The notes under the pieces are model-generated. The model saw only the letters and a program-made list of their open reading frames with translations, was not told the DNA's origin and did not search any database. 64,000 nt of DNA, from the NCBI RefSeq assembly GCF_000143415.4, contig NW_003314276.1, positions 817,825 to 881,824 on the forward strand, in the 5' to 3' direction. A program made the position numbers and the translations under genes. This stretch comes from Selaginella moellendorffii (lineage: Eukaryota; Streptophyta; Lycopodiopsida; Selaginellales; Selaginellaceae). Within the stretch, counting starts at the first letter, position 1. The number at the start of each line of letters is the position of its first letter. Positions 32,644-44,933 of the stretch are shown here, one piece after another.

Positions 32644-34424
32644 TGTAAGCAACTAAATTTTCCATTCTACTTTAGTCACTTAACCACACCTCTAACCACT
32701 TGGAAGAGTCTCATTCACAACCTCCTTAAGTCCAATTCAGGACTTAGGACTTGCTAGTCCTGAGAATGGCATCCATGCCACTTAACCCTTGCACTTGGTC
32801 CAAATGCTCCATGTGACCAGTCCTAAGACTGACACCCAAAGGTACCACTGACATATCGGCCTGTTACGCTAAGGCCATGCTCATTCACCTTTGCCGCATT
32901 GGTGGTCCAATACCACTTGCATCACAATCCCATCTCTCCAAGACTGGACCGTCCGTCCACGAGTGGTCATCCCAGATCCACTCCTTAGCATCCTTAGGAT
33001 GTCCACAGACATGGGGAATAGCCTTCCCCAACATCCCTTTGTCAGTTCCTGCTAAATCCCTTTTTCGTCCATGGCTATGTTCATCAACACTGCCACTAGA
33101 TCAAGGCCCGCAGGCCCGGCCACTAAATCCCATTGTCCTTTGGGACTTCCTCACCATGTGACCGTATCCGTAGTCACTACTCTAGAGGATTGCTCCTCCT
33201 CCTTTCCCCCATTTGGGACTTCGGGACAACATTTCGGAACACCGTGGCCCTATGTGAGCCTCGTGGGTACTCTCCCCTTAGGTGCTCTAGCCATGGGCTT
33301 AGAGCGAGGTTCCGTTGAGCCACACCAGGTATCCAAGTAGGTAGTGCCACCCACACTTGGATTGGGAGCATCGGCCAATCGATCTCCCGGGGGAACTAGA
33401 GCCAGCTCTTGAACACTTCACCAAGCTACCCTGCTTGTTGGTCCGTATTCACTATAGTCTTGGACTTCCCAGTGGTCAGTTCATCATCCAACACTGGGTC
33501 TGGCCTTCCTAGGCCAAACTGGCTCCATTGCAGTCCTCCCCCTTACTATACTTTTGGAGTTCACCAAACCCCCCAGGGTTTGGGAGATGAACGCTTTGGG
33601 CTTTCACCCTCTCAGACTCGAACTCGGACTCGGACTCAAACTCGGACTCGGACTCGGACTCGGACTCGGACTCAAACTCGCACTCGAGCTCGGGCCCGGT
33701 CTCAGTCTCGGTCCCGGTCCCGGTCTCGGTCTCGGTCCCGGTCTCAGTCCCGGTCCCGGTCTCGGTCTCGGTCCCGGTCTCAGTCCCGGTCTCGATCTCG
33801 GTCTCGGTCTTGACCTCGGACTCCATCTCGGACTCCATCTCGGGTCTATCTCAGACTCCATCTCAGACTCCATCTCGGGTCTATCTCGGACTCCATCTCG
33901 GGTCCATCTTGGACTTCATCTCGGGTCCTTCTCGGACTCCACCTCGGAGTCCAACTCGGGTCCACCTCGGGTCCATCTCGGACTCCATCTTGGACTCCAC
34001 CTCGGATTCTAACTTGGGTCCATCTCGGACTCCATCTCGGATCCACCTCAGACTCCATCTCGGACTCCGTCTCGGTCCATCTCGGACTCCAACTCGGGTC
34101 CATCTCGGACTCCGTCTCAGACTCCATCTCGGACTCCGTCTCGGACCCCATCTTGGGTCCATCTCGGACTCCATCTCGAGTTCATCTCGGACACTTCTAC
34201 ATGTCATGTGTTAGTCTTTTTGGGTCCCTTTTTTAGAGCCTCGCTTATTGCTCGCTTCGTGCTCATTCCTCGAGCACTTTGTTGGGAGTTCCACTCCCGC
34301 TCTCGACCTTTCAAGTCGGAGCTTTTAGTCCAAACATGTTACGCTCGTTTGGCTTTCACTTCGGCCACTACCACGTGGCGCCCTTTCGGCTCCACTTTGG
34401 GGCCTAGGGATTTTGTGTCTCACA
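32644..34424 (-). mobile_element. Solo LTR of the same family, flanked by GATAG
   Basis: TGTAAGCAAC...GTCTCACA, 1,781 bp, with GATAG at 32639-32643 and 34425-34429. Removing the LTR and one GATAG rejoins the gypsy frame (TAFGI then DVIDALDARVGAIL). The first 50-odd bases carry the variants of the LTR at 26234, and the following stretch carries those of the LTR at 32055, as expected for a recombinant solo LTR. Confidence 0.85.
33605..34195 (-). repeat. Minisatellite in the LTR
   Basis: Hexamer block (33615-33820) followed by CATCTCGGACTC-type 12-mers. The unit order differs in detail from the copy at 27230-27790. Confidence 0.9.
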
Positions 34425-34560
34425 GATAGATGTTATAGATGCCTTGGATGCAAGGGTAGGAGCTATCTTGAAACAAGGGGAGAACCTCATAGCCTTCAAG
34501 AGTAGCAAACTTAGTGACATGAAGACTTGCCAGCTGGTTTATGAGCAAGAGATAGATCAC
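34425..34560 (+). mobile_element. Ty3/gypsy RNase H remnant, right flank of insertion
   Basis: Reads IDALDARVGAILKQGENLIAF then KSSKLS, the start of gypsy RNase H (TDASDxAxGAVLxQ...IAFxSRKL). It continues the RT fragment after a pre-existing internal deletion of about 130 residues. Confidence 0.7.
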
Positions 34561-36196
34561 AGAGGGGCATAATCAGGACCCAGTACTATCACCAATACTA
34601 GATCACTTCCAGCCCTCATATTCTGATTTCAGCTTCAAAGATGGGCAAAGGATACCCTTTGTCACTTGCTGGGAAGCCAAGAAGATATACTACCTCATGA
34701 GGACTTTACGGATCCGAGATGTAGGGGCCAGGCTTATCCAATGTGCAGTGGATGTTGACAGAAACTGGAGACCTAGGAATCTCCCACAAGATATGATACC
34801 CAACTGGAAGTCATGGCATGCACTATCCTCTATCTTCGGTTCCTATGATGAGGAAAGGTTGTAGATAGTGTCATTGAGGACTCCAAACAACTAGATTGAC
34901 AATACGGGATGGGATGGTGGCACAGCATCATCAAATGGACAACCAGCTTTGGACACGAGATCAACCACTTGCTTGACGAGGAAAACAGGTTGTGTGGATA
35001 AGAACCAAGTAGCCATGACTAGGTACCATTTGTACACAGAGGAGATCAACCTAAACAAGATACATAGTGACAATTTATAATAAGCTCTCAAATTGGAATA
35101 GACAAACATTTTATGAATAGGACATGAATATAAGAAATTGTATTCAAGTGTGGTGGCATTTCAAAAATAGTCATCAGGCTAAAACCTTATAAGTCATCAG
35201 CTTAACAAAATTCAAAAGCTAGATCACTTAATAGAGTCAAGGGATGGTCCAAAAAGTTTGGAGGAAGCACATTTGAACAAATATATATTGTACCTAATGA
35301 AAGATTAGAAAGATTATAATATCTAAGTATGAGAATAATGAATATTTTATTGATGGTGGAAAGTGCTATACTAAACTTCTGAAAATGTGTTCATAGAATA
35401 AAACAATTTTTGCAAAGAGTTGTATATAAACACTACGGTGCAATGCTAACTAATAATTGACATAAGAAACAACTACTATATCTTAGAAAATACCTAGACA
35501 CAAGTGGGATGATGCTACCGCACAAGGAGCCACCAACTTTACATCCAACCAAAGTCCAATGCACCAAAGGGACAGAAATAGTGACACCAACACTGCCTGA
35601 TATACCAAGATCTGCTCTCCCCCCACATCAACTGGAACACCCACTGCTAGCCACCCCTGAATATGCAGTGCTGTTACCTGAGACCCTCCAGGAAACAACA
35701 CCCAGACAATGAAGCAGGGACAGCTAGCAGTGACACCAATGGAGGAGCTGTGGAGCCATGGGAGAAAATCAACACGTGAACACTAATCCACCTTGCATTT
35801 TTGCTCCCGAGGAATTAAAATCATGATCACTCGATGCTACTGCCTTTCCTTTAAGCGAAGAACACAACTTTAAACAACATATAAATAGATACAGTTTAAA
35901 GCTGTGGTTAGAGTTTCCTGAATCCATCAGTTGGATGTAACCAGTATATGAATGAATGAATGAATTTTGTCTTGTGCTCCAATGGTACCAATTGAAGAAC
36001 GGCATGGGTGTTCAGTCATACCTTTAAGGCAGATGTGACAAACTCAACAAGATTGCCTAAGATTGTGGACGTCTTTTTTCAGATTCAGCATCCCTGGACA
36101 GATCTAATATGTGTGTGGAGGACAGTCTAACAAACAGACTTGTTTCAGGTCAAGGGCCTGTTTTTCTTGCTACTTCGTTAAAACATTTAGAAACTT
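34561..36196. other. Mixed transposon-derived and intergenic sequence
   Basis: Near 34590-34860 a frame reads FSFKDGQRIPF and RIRDVGARLIQCAVD, coding-like but unrecognised and short. The rest has no supported gene. A short GAAT microsatellite (near 35950) is present. Confidence 0.35.
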
Positions 36197-36270
36197 GTTC
36201 TAGAGCCGATCCCGGGTTCGAACCCAAGAGGGACTCCTTTTAATTTCCTGGGGCACGGCGAACACGTGAC
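36197..36270 (+). mobile_element. tRNA-related SINE, truncated copy
   Basis: Shares TAGAGCCGATCCCGGGTTCG and AACCC, then a CCTTTTAATTTCC and GGGGCACGG block, with the copies at 51584-51795 and 53323-53525. Its left part is missing. The GGTTCGAACCC is an RNA polymerase III B box. Confidence 0.6.
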
Positions 36271-36422
36271 TCCTGTCTAATTTTTGCGTGCTCAACGTGG
36301 ATTTTGCGTCAAGCTGATCTTCACGCGTTATATGGTTTAGATTTATTTTTGGCTAGCGATTTTGACTAAAAGAGCTTCTGGATTGGCTATCTACAAGCAA
36401 AGTGGTAGACGATACACGTACT

Positions 36423-37119
36423 CTACTTTACCATGAAGTATATGAGGAGGAACACGAGAAGAAACGAGGCAACGATCGTGAACATGTTGCGGCCAGATTT
36501 TGTTTCGAAGACCTGGGGGGATCGCAAAGTCAGTAGCAGTCGATCGAGCCAAAGAGAAGAACAAAAATCGAGTTCGCTTAGCTTACTCTTTTGAATCGAT
36601 CGACTGTCCCGGAAAGCATGCCTCGCGCAGTATCCATTCCACTCCCCTGTGCAATTCTAGAGATTAGCAAAGATCTCTTTCGAGAAAGCTTACGTGCGTA
36701 CCATTTGATCCAGGAGTCGAGAATGCGATTGCGCTTCTTCATGGATATCTGTTGTCAGCTGCGAGAAAGAAATCCACAAAACGGTGATGAAAGATCGAAA
36801 AGAAAGACGCAGCTACGAGAGAAGCAAATTTGGTTCTCTAGGACCAAATTACCAAAGGGAAAAGAAAAATGGAAGAAAGAGCTCTCGATCTTACCGTCTT
36901 GAGCATCCGGACTCGATCGTGGAGGCCGTCCAGATCTCTCTCATTCTCTTGCTCATCGATCTCGCCGCTGGCATACGAGGACGAAACATTCCTCCCGGCT
37001 TCCAGATTATCAAACAGGGAGCTCCTGTTGCCGCGATAATCCCTGCGTCACAAACACCACAAAACCCTAGCGCCCAGAGTCGATTGGAAAGCGTCGAATT
37101 CTCACCGCCATTGGCTCAT
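36423..37119 (-). CDS. BET1: BET1-like Qc-SNARE
   Basis: Five exons on the minus strand: 37119-37106, 37042-36895, 36758-36702, 36646-36587, 36512-36423. All are GT-AG; 122 residues, equal to Arabidopsis BET11/BET12. The N-terminus has the family RSSLFDNLE box. The SNARE motif runs about residues 40-95 (NERDLDGLHDRVRMLK, LTTDIHEEAQSHSRLLDQM, MDTARGMLSGTVDRFKRV). The C-terminal anchor is about residues 101-120 (MFTIVASFLLVFLLIYFM). BET1 acts in ER-Golgi and intra-Golgi fusion. The first exon has only 14 coding bases. It is head to head with AP4E, 248 bp between starts. A partial copy lies at 13917-14076. Confidence 0.93.
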
Positions 37120-37367
37120 CGCTCTAAGCGCGATCGCTCGCTCGCTCGCTCGCTAGATCCCAATTGCCTTCCCTAGGGCCACAGTAAAATTTCTCTCTAG
37201 GTTTCCATCCAGCTAGGGCTTGTGGGGGAGCGCCTTGGATTTGCGCTTAGATCTGGAAGCTCGTTCCATCGGCCAGGTCTGGATCGTGCATTGGATCCCG
37301 AATGCCGGATTCCAGGCGCTGAAATCTTCGTTGATCCACATCGCGTCGGTCGGCACAGGGATTTCGG
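37120..37367. promoter_or_regulatory. Bidirectional promoter (BET1 / AP4E)
   Basis: 248 bp between divergent start codons. It contains a CGATCGCTCGCTCGCTCGCT run and no clear TATA box, which fits housekeeping genes. Confidence 0.45.
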
Positions 37368-40300
37368 ATGAGCTTCACGACTATGGAGCAGCTCAAGACG
37401 ATTGGGCGGGAGCTGGCAATGGGCTCCCAGGGGGTGTGGGGATCGTCCAAGGAATTCCTGGAGCTCGTCAAGACGATTGGCGAGGCGAAATCCAAGGCCG
37501 AGGAGGAGAGGATCGTGCTGGCGGAGATTGAGAGCCTCAAGCGCCGGATCCAGGAGCCGGATGTGCCCCGGAAGAAGATGAAAGAGTATATCATGCGCCT
37601 CGTCTATGTGGAGATGCTCGGCCACGACGCTTCCTTTGGCTACATCCATGCCGTGAAGATGACCCACGATGACAATCTCTTGCTCAAGAGATCCGGCTAC
37701 TTGGCGGTCACGCTCTTTCTCAACGAGGACCACGATCTTATCATCCTCATCATCAATACCATCCAGAAGGATCTCAAGTCGGACAACTATCTCGTGTGCT
37801 GTGCCGCGCTCACTGCCGTGTGTCGGTTGATCAACGAGGAGACAATCCCCGCGGTTCTTCCCCAGATCGTCGAGCTTCTCAACCATCAAAAGGAGCTCGT
37901 GAGGAAGAAGGCTGTCATGGCTTTGCACAGATTTTTCCAGAGGTCTCCTTCGACTGTGTCGCACCTCTTTCCAGCTTTCCAAGAGGTAAGTTGCTGGTTT
38001 TCTAGTTCCGAAGCTTCCTACTAAGTCTATTGTTTTTCCAGAGACTTTGTGATAGAGATCCCAGCGTGATGAGTGCTGTTTTGTGCGCGCTCTATGACAT
38101 GATCCTCGTAAACGTGAAGCCTTTCAAGCATTTAGTAGCGAGTCTGGTCAGCATTTTGAAGCAAGCCGTGGAACACAGGCTGCCAAAGTCGTATGACTAT
38201 CACCGGACTCCAGCACCTTTCGTGCAGGTAAACTGCCGCGCTCGTTTGATATCAGAGTATGCTAAGTGGGAAATCTTGCTTCACAGATTAAGTTGCTGAA
38301 AATTCTCGCTTTGCTCGGGACAGGTGACAAGGCTGCCAGCGAAAACATGTTTAATGTGCTGGGAGATATTCTCAAGCGCTCGGATTCGACCAGCAACATT
38401 GGCAACGCGATCTTGTACGAGTGCGTCAGGACTCTGACATCAATCTACACCAATCCTCGGCTACTGCAAAATGCAGCGGAGATAACCGCAAAGTTCTTGA
38501 AGGTTTGTTGTGTCATTTCATTGCGGAGTATATACTGACATAGTTTGGTGCAGAGTGATAACCATAACTTGAAGTACATGGGAATTGATGCCCTGGGTCG
38601 GCTTATCAAAATTACGCCAGAGTGTGCCGAAAATCATCAACTGGCTGTCATTGACTGCTTAGAGGTAGCGTCTCTATTCCTATTTATTGAAGGATCGCCT
38701 TTCAGTGCGAACTCTTGTAGGATCCAGACGATACGTTAAAACGGAAAACGCTGGATCTATTATACAAGATGACAAAAGCCAACAATGTCGAAGTTATTGT
38801 GGAACGCATGGTGGAGTACATCAGAAACATCAGCGATAACCACTACAAAACGGAGATTTCTTCACGAGTTATAGAGCTGGCTGAGCGATATGCACCAAGT
38901 AACCAATGGTTTATACAGGTAATACTATATGGTTTATACTTGCACTCGTCTCTTACGGACTAAATTCGTGTGATCGGGTGCCAGACGATGAACCAGGTAT
39001 TCGAAATTGCGGGAGACCTCGTGCCTCAGAAGGTTGCGCATGACTTAATGCGTCTCATAGCCGAAGGAGCTGGGGAGGAGGATGAAGATGCTGACAGTCA
39101 CCTTAGATCGTCTGCAGTATATTCATTTCATTATTTTCGAGTGTCTCGAGTTCTTAATTTACTGTGTTACAGGTTCAAGCTTATCTACAAATACTGAAGG
39201 AACCAAAGCTTCCCTCGATACTTCTTCAGGTACGTAGAGTTTTCTTTGTGTGCTGATAAATTTTCTGAAAACGTTTAATGGGCGTCCAGGTTATCAGCTG
39301 GGTGCTAGGTGAATATGGCATTGCGGACGGCAGCCACTCAGCTGAATTCATTATAGGAAAACTATGTGATATTGTCGCTACACGCCCTGGTGATGACAAG
39401 TTAAAGGTATACATTCTGATTGTTTACTGCGAACGTTGACGCCGTTCACTGCTTGCAGGGTTACGTTGTTTCGGCAATTACAAAAATCTGTGCATTCGAG
39501 AAAGCAGCTGGGCAGACAGTAGATCTCATTCCAGAGGTAGTGCCATTCAACGTGTACTCTTAAGATTTGACGTCTGAAAATGTGTTGCAGTGCGTCTCGT
39601 TCATCGAGGAACTGTACGCTTCTCATTCTACCGATCTACAGCAACGCATCTATGAATTCCACGCCGTGCTAAAGCTAGACAGAGATACCATTGCAAGTAT
39701 CTTGCCTATGGATGCCAGCTGCGAAGACATTGAGGTCATCTATGCTTTTGATGCTCGTAACTCAAAACTGATACTCTTCCTTCTGATAGGTGGACAAGGA
39801 TCTCTCCTTCCTCAACTCTTTCGTCGAATCCGCCTTAGCAAATGGCTCTAGACCATATCTATCCGACAATGAGCGCCGTGGAATGGGTGCAATGACAACC
39901 TTGGCATCCAACAATGACGCTGGTACGTCGTCTTTACTTCGTTTCCAGCCTTACGAGAAGCCAAGCATCCCGGAGCCTGCCGCAGCTCTCGTCACTGCGT
40001 CTCATTATAGCCAAGACGCGATCGACCAGCACGACATCTATTCTAGTACAATCACGGTTTCCACGAGCTCTAGAGCTCCAGAATCTAGCAGCAACGACGG
40101 CACGAGACTCAAACTCGAGGGAGTCCAGAAAAAATGGGGTCGTCCAACGTACACTCCTGAGGCGCAGGTGCCAAAGAATCCCATCAACATATCCGACAGT
40201 GTCAAGGTAAGCAGCAGCGCAGCAGGGAAAGAAGCATCGAGTAGAAACAGCAGCGCTCCTCCCTACACGGAAAGAAAGCAGCCTTCGCAGGAGATCTCTG

Positions 40301-40716
40301 CCGAGAAGAAGAAGCTCGCAGCATCACTCTTTGGAAGCAAAGCAGGAGAGACTAAAGCCAAGCCGGCAGCAAAGCTACAACAAAATGGAACGTCGAAAAA
40401 AGCTCCAGCAAAGCCAACTTCGCCGCCAGCTCCAGCTCCAGCTCCACCGCCTGCTGATCTACTCGACTTAAGTGACAGTCTACCTCAGATTCCCTCGGTG
40501 GATCCGGTTGATCAGCTGGCGGATCTAATCTCGGTTGATAGCTCGGCTGCTACGTCGACCACTTCGCTCGTCGAGCAAGTTTTGGACGCTGGAAAAGTTG
40601 CGACGAAGGGGCCATCGCCGCAAGCATCGTTGCAAAAGGACAGTGTTTCACGCCAAGTGGGGGTGACGCCGAGCGGAGGAACAAACCCGGACCTTTTCAA
40701 GGATTTGTTTGGATGA
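37368..40716 (+). CDS. AP4E: AP-4 adaptor complex subunit epsilon
   Basis: Eleven exons, all introns phase 0: 37368-37985, 38042-38227, 38287-38502, 38554-38664, 38721-38918, 38985-39116, 39173-39229, 39290-39406, 39459-39536, 39591-39734, 39790-40716. 927 residues from the first ATG; the conserved MEQLKTIGREL starts at 37383. The adaptin trunk (about 1-620) is an alpha-solenoid with the family signatures YIMRLVYVEMLGHDASFGYI and KRSGYLAVTLFLNEDHDLI. The last 300 residues are a Pro/Ser/Lys-rich hinge ending in DLFKDLFG, a likely appendage or accessory-binding tail. AP-4 forms a coat at the trans-Golgi network that sorts vacuolar receptors. Confidence 0.95.
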
Positions 40717-40914
40717 GGAAAGCTCGCTCGCGTTCTCGCGTTTGGCGCGGTGGTGTGAGATTTTCTCACATCCTTCTGGATCTGTATGGTCAGTAAGATT
40801 CTAATGGAACACGAGAAGAGCAACAGCGGAAATGCGTTTATACTTCTCTAGAGAAAAGAATTTCCATTCCCTGCGAGTCGGGCAGTGTACAAAACTTTTT
40901 CTGTGCTGATTCTT

Positions 40915-41795
40915 CTAAAAGTTGAAAGCGTTTTGTAGCCTGGATGCCATATGACCCGTCACGACTTGAGAAGCAAGCGACTGGATTTGCTTCTTGGCAT
41001 CTGAGTTACATCGAAAGAAAAAAATGGAGTGAGTGGATGATTCGATCAAACTTTCACGTCGAACCTCTCCGGCATTTGGTGAATCCGATGATGTTGGCAA
41101 CTCCGAGCGTGAGACAAATCCCCACGATCAGTAGATAGTCGAAGTTGAACTTAATGAGCGCGACAAGGCCCAGAGCTAGCCATATCCCAGGCTGTGAAAC
41201 AAAACTAAGATCTCTCCTAAAAAAATAAAGTGGAGAGAGAGATAGAAACTTACAGCAATGTAGAGCGTCCACCAAAAGAGCCATGTATCCTTCTTGTTGA
41301 GCCTCTCCAGAGACTGAAAGGGGAAGAACCATTCAAAGCTTGTAGCGGTGAAAGAGAGAAGAAAGAAAAATTTCTTTGTGCGTACCTGTTGATCCAGCGA
41401 CTCAAATCGCCACACACTCTCGCCTTGGTCATCGATCTCATTCCACCAGCGCAGCCCCACCAGGATTCTACCGCTCACGTTCTTCACCACCCAGAAATCC
41501 AGCGCCGCCAAAAGGACGGTGACCACGAACTGGATGATGAAGCTGCTGACGAAGAAGGAGCAGAGGATGTAGAATGCGATCGCGGATCCCTGCCAGGCGA
41601 GCGAATGAAGAGAGAGAGAGAGAGTGAGAATGGCGCGATCTAAGATGAGAATTTCGAGAGAGACCTTGAAGACGACGTGGAAGAACGCCGTGAGTGGATT
41701 CGAGTAGTTTTGCTGCGGCTGGCCCTCCTCCGCCTGCGCACAAGGCAAGGATTGAAATTCACGACGCCGGAAGCGCGGATCTGCAAACTCACCAT
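40915..41795 (-). CDS. ECH: ECHIDNA / TVP23 trans-Golgi membrane protein
   Basis: Six exons on the minus strand: 41795-41793 (ATG only), 41733-41665, 41589-41386, 41313-41254, 41191-41065, 41000-40915; 182 residues. It has the highly conserved TVP23 core (FVVTVLLAALDFWVVKNVSG, RILVGLRWWNEIDDQGESVW, WLFWWTLY, NIIGFTKC) and about four membrane helices. In plants ECHIDNA works with YIP4 proteins at the trans-Golgi network in secretion of cell-wall polysaccharides and auxin carriers. The start codon stands alone before a GTGAGT donor. An unspliced reading from an internal ATG would break the conserved N-terminus. It is tail to tail with AP4E, about 200 bp apart. Confidence 0.94.
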
Positions 41796-41937
41796 GGATG
41801 GAATCGCCACTCGCCGAGCTCCAGATCGTAAAACCCTAGAAGAAGGCCGGGTGACGTGGCAAAGTGCCGCGTCAGCGTCCCAGCCACGTCCGTAACGTTC
41901 CGTCCGTACATAAAAGCCGTGCAAACGTACAAAACTT

Positions 41938-44933
41938 TTATTTTACAAAACTGGAATTTTTCCTTGCCCCGTTCGAGAGCTTGTTGGACAGCGCCGGCTT
42001 GTCTTTGGCGACGTATTCGTTCGTAACGTGGAACTCTCCGCGAGAAAGCTCCGTGGAAATCTGGGAAGAACGATGAGAAAGAGAAAAGGAGAGCGAGTTC
42101 TTCGATTCATACCTTGAGTGTTAGTAGAACATTTAGCGCGGAGCACAGCTGATTCATTCGCCTCCTCCCGCGGGTCTTGAGGTAATCGTGCATGACGGGA
42201 TCCACTCGAAGCGTCATCGACGGCCACCTCGTGCTCTTGCTAAAGCTGTTCTTCCGGTTGGCCTGGCAAGGACGAAACGAGCGTTTGATCAGTTTTAAAG
42301 TTCTCTAGAGATGTTACCAGGATCTTTTTGACTGCTCTCTCAATCTTCGAGAGCGTCATTTCTACCGACTCGATGCGTCCAGTACCGCCGCAGCAGCTGC
42401 ATGAATCAGTGACCCTCGAGGTGACGCTCGGCCGGTCCTGAAAGTTCCATAGCAAGTCAAGCACCACGAAGAGAACTGATACACAACAAGATTAAGTACC
42501 CGTGCTCTTGTCATTTCCATGAGTCCGAACTCTGAAATTTCCGAGATGACAACTTTAGACCGGTCCCGCTCAATGGCCTTGCGCATTTCTTCGAAAACAA
42601 GCCTTTCGTGACCTGCAGATATACCACAATACCTCAGCTCGCTGCCAAACTATCGAGTCCAGAGGCTTACTTGGATCCTCCATGTCTATGAAGTCAACAA
42701 CTATAATCCCACCAATATCTCGTAGCCTCAGCTCTGTCGCAATCTGCGGCTCATTCCGTATGATCAGAAAATCACAGAGATTATGATGGTTTTTACCTTT
42801 CGAGCAGCAGCGAGATTTACTTCTAAAACTGCTTCTCGTTGAGATGTCGCATCACCGAGCATTCCCACGCCACCATTTACATCAATAGATACGAGAGCTT
42901 CGGTTTCCTCCAACACCAAATATGCACCGTTTGGTAGTTCTACCCTGCAGGGAGAACGAAAGCGAAAGATGACCACTTTTGCAAGAAACACCAAGCACCT
43001 ACCGCTTGCTAGATGATTTCTCAATTTCTGCTTCAAGGTTGAAAGCCTCGAAGATAGGCTCTTTGCCAGAGTAAAGTTCCACACGATCACATAAGTGAGG
43101 TGCTATTTCTTGGAGGTAAGCTGTAACCTGAAAAGAAGAAAACACAAAGAAATATAAGTTTCTTATCTACGTCCAAAAGTCGTCACCTCTTGGTATGTTT
43201 GAGACGAATCCACGACAAACCTTTCAACCTGTAAATAATCGTTCAAAGAAAGAAGATAGTATACTGTGACAAACCTCATTGTTGAAGAGATCACGAACTG
43301 TCCTGAGCGTTTGTCCCATGGCCCTTTGTAGCAACACAGGGACCGGGTCTTTTCCACCAGCAGCAGCAGCAACCTCCGCTCTCTCCAGAATACTTTTCCA
43401 CGTCTCCATGAGGCGTGCCAAATCCTTCTCGAGCTCTTCACGGCTGCGGCCAACAGCCTCAGTCCTCACGGTAAGACCAAATCCAGGAGGCTGCAGCTCT
43501 CTGGCAAGCTGCTTAAGCCGACTTCTTTCCAGCCCGTTAATCTTGCGAGTAACTCCAATGGTCGAAACTTGAGGCACCAGTACCTGCACTACATCTCCAA
43601 CTTCACGCATTTATTCTCTAAAAAAAAGAGCTGGAGGCACTTACCCAGTATCGTCCCGCCAAAGCCACAGTTGCAGTAAGCTGTGGTCCTTTCTGCCGAA
43701 GAGCCTCTTTCTTCACTTGCACGACCATCAAAGTTCCTCTCTTGACTTTCCTCCATGCACCGATCTTCCGCAGGACAGTAGCCGGCTTTACGTTTGTCTT
43801 TCCATCGCTCTGTTCCATCTCCTCTCCGTTTGGATCGTCCACAGTTTCTTCAATTTCCTCTTCATTCACGTCGATAACTATCCCATCCTTGTTTCTCAAA
43901 CCGTCCTCTTCGTTCCCCTGAGCTTTGTCACCGTAGAAGACGTGAGGGTATTGGTGCATGTTAACTTCCAGCAATGCCGTTCTGGAAGATCCAATCTCCA
44001 CAAAAATCCCGTTCATGCCTGGGAGGAGCTGCTTCACAACGCCGAGGTAGACATTGCCAACTTGGAAGTTCGAGTTGACAGGCTCGAGCAGTAGCTGGAC
44101 GAGCTTCTTGTTCTCGACGATCGCAATTCGCTGCATCGTGCACTCGGAGGAGTTGATGAAGATCTCCACTGCTACATCGCGAGCTTCCGGAACTTCCTGG
44201 CTCTCGCTCAGGAAAATGCTCTCGAGCAGCCATGGCTCCTCCCTTGGAAACACCTTCCGCTTCGGGAAAAATCTAAAGTCCGGCCACTTGGTCGCGGTTT
44301 CGCTCGAGACACTTGCCTGATCATCTTCTCCCTTGGAAGAAAAGTCTCTGAAAGCTTCGAGTTCTGCTACAGCGATGAAAGGATCTTCCTCTCCAAAAAC
44401 CTTTTGATCCGAGAGTTGCAACGCGGCCAGGAACGGGTCTTCTTCTCCAAAAGTTGGAACTCTCGAGACATGGAGAGCTCTAACTTCTGAGGGCGATGAG
44501 TCGTGTAGAGACGGGACCTGGACAACGTAAGAGTTCTCCAAAGATCGTCCTGGTAGCACCTAGAAATTCTAGAGGAAATGAATCGAGCTTGTGAAAATCT
44601 CTACAATCACGGACGAACCTGTGAGCCATTCACTAGCGTTGGAGCTTCAGCTATGCTCGCTCTGGCCGCTCCATTCCCATGAAACAGCCGAAGAGACGAG
44701 GAAGAAGAACTCTCGGCCCAGGGATCTTCCTCGAAGAGAACGCGCTGGTCGCCCTCGGCTCTCCTGTGCGCCCGGGGAATGTGAAGGAATTCCGCGCCTG
44801 GAATCCCGAAATGCCGATCCCTGAGATGCCTGCGCTGAGAATCCGCCACGGAATTCTTGGAGCTCAACCTGGACGAGGAAGGAAACAGCGCTTCCGCGAG
44901 GAATGGAGCAGCGACGTGGATTGTAGGCGCCAT
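41938..44933 (-). CDS. RNE: Plastid RNase E/G-type endoribonuclease
   Basis: Eleven exons: 44933-44619, 44559-43645, 43583-43275, 43228-43187, 43127-43003, 42944-42797, 42743-42671, 42612-42500, 42437-42318, 42262-42113, 42060-41938. Phases all close; about 810 residues. The Ser/Arg-rich N-terminus fits a transit peptide. The S1 domain spans about 200-330 (NVYLGVVKQLLPGMNGIFVEIG), with an acidic insert typical of plant proteins. The catalytic region has VSIDVNGG and GGIIVVDFIDM, carrying the two metal-binding Asp. A Zn-link-like CSCCGGTG follows. It cleaves polycistronic plastid transcripts. It is shorter at the N-terminus than the Arabidopsis protein, and I see no starch-binding module. Confidence 0.92.

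Noticed and set aside
36201-36235. tRNA gene suggested by GGTTCGAACCC
   Set aside because: No cloverleaf can be completed and the same text occurs in the SINE copies, so it is a SINE B box.
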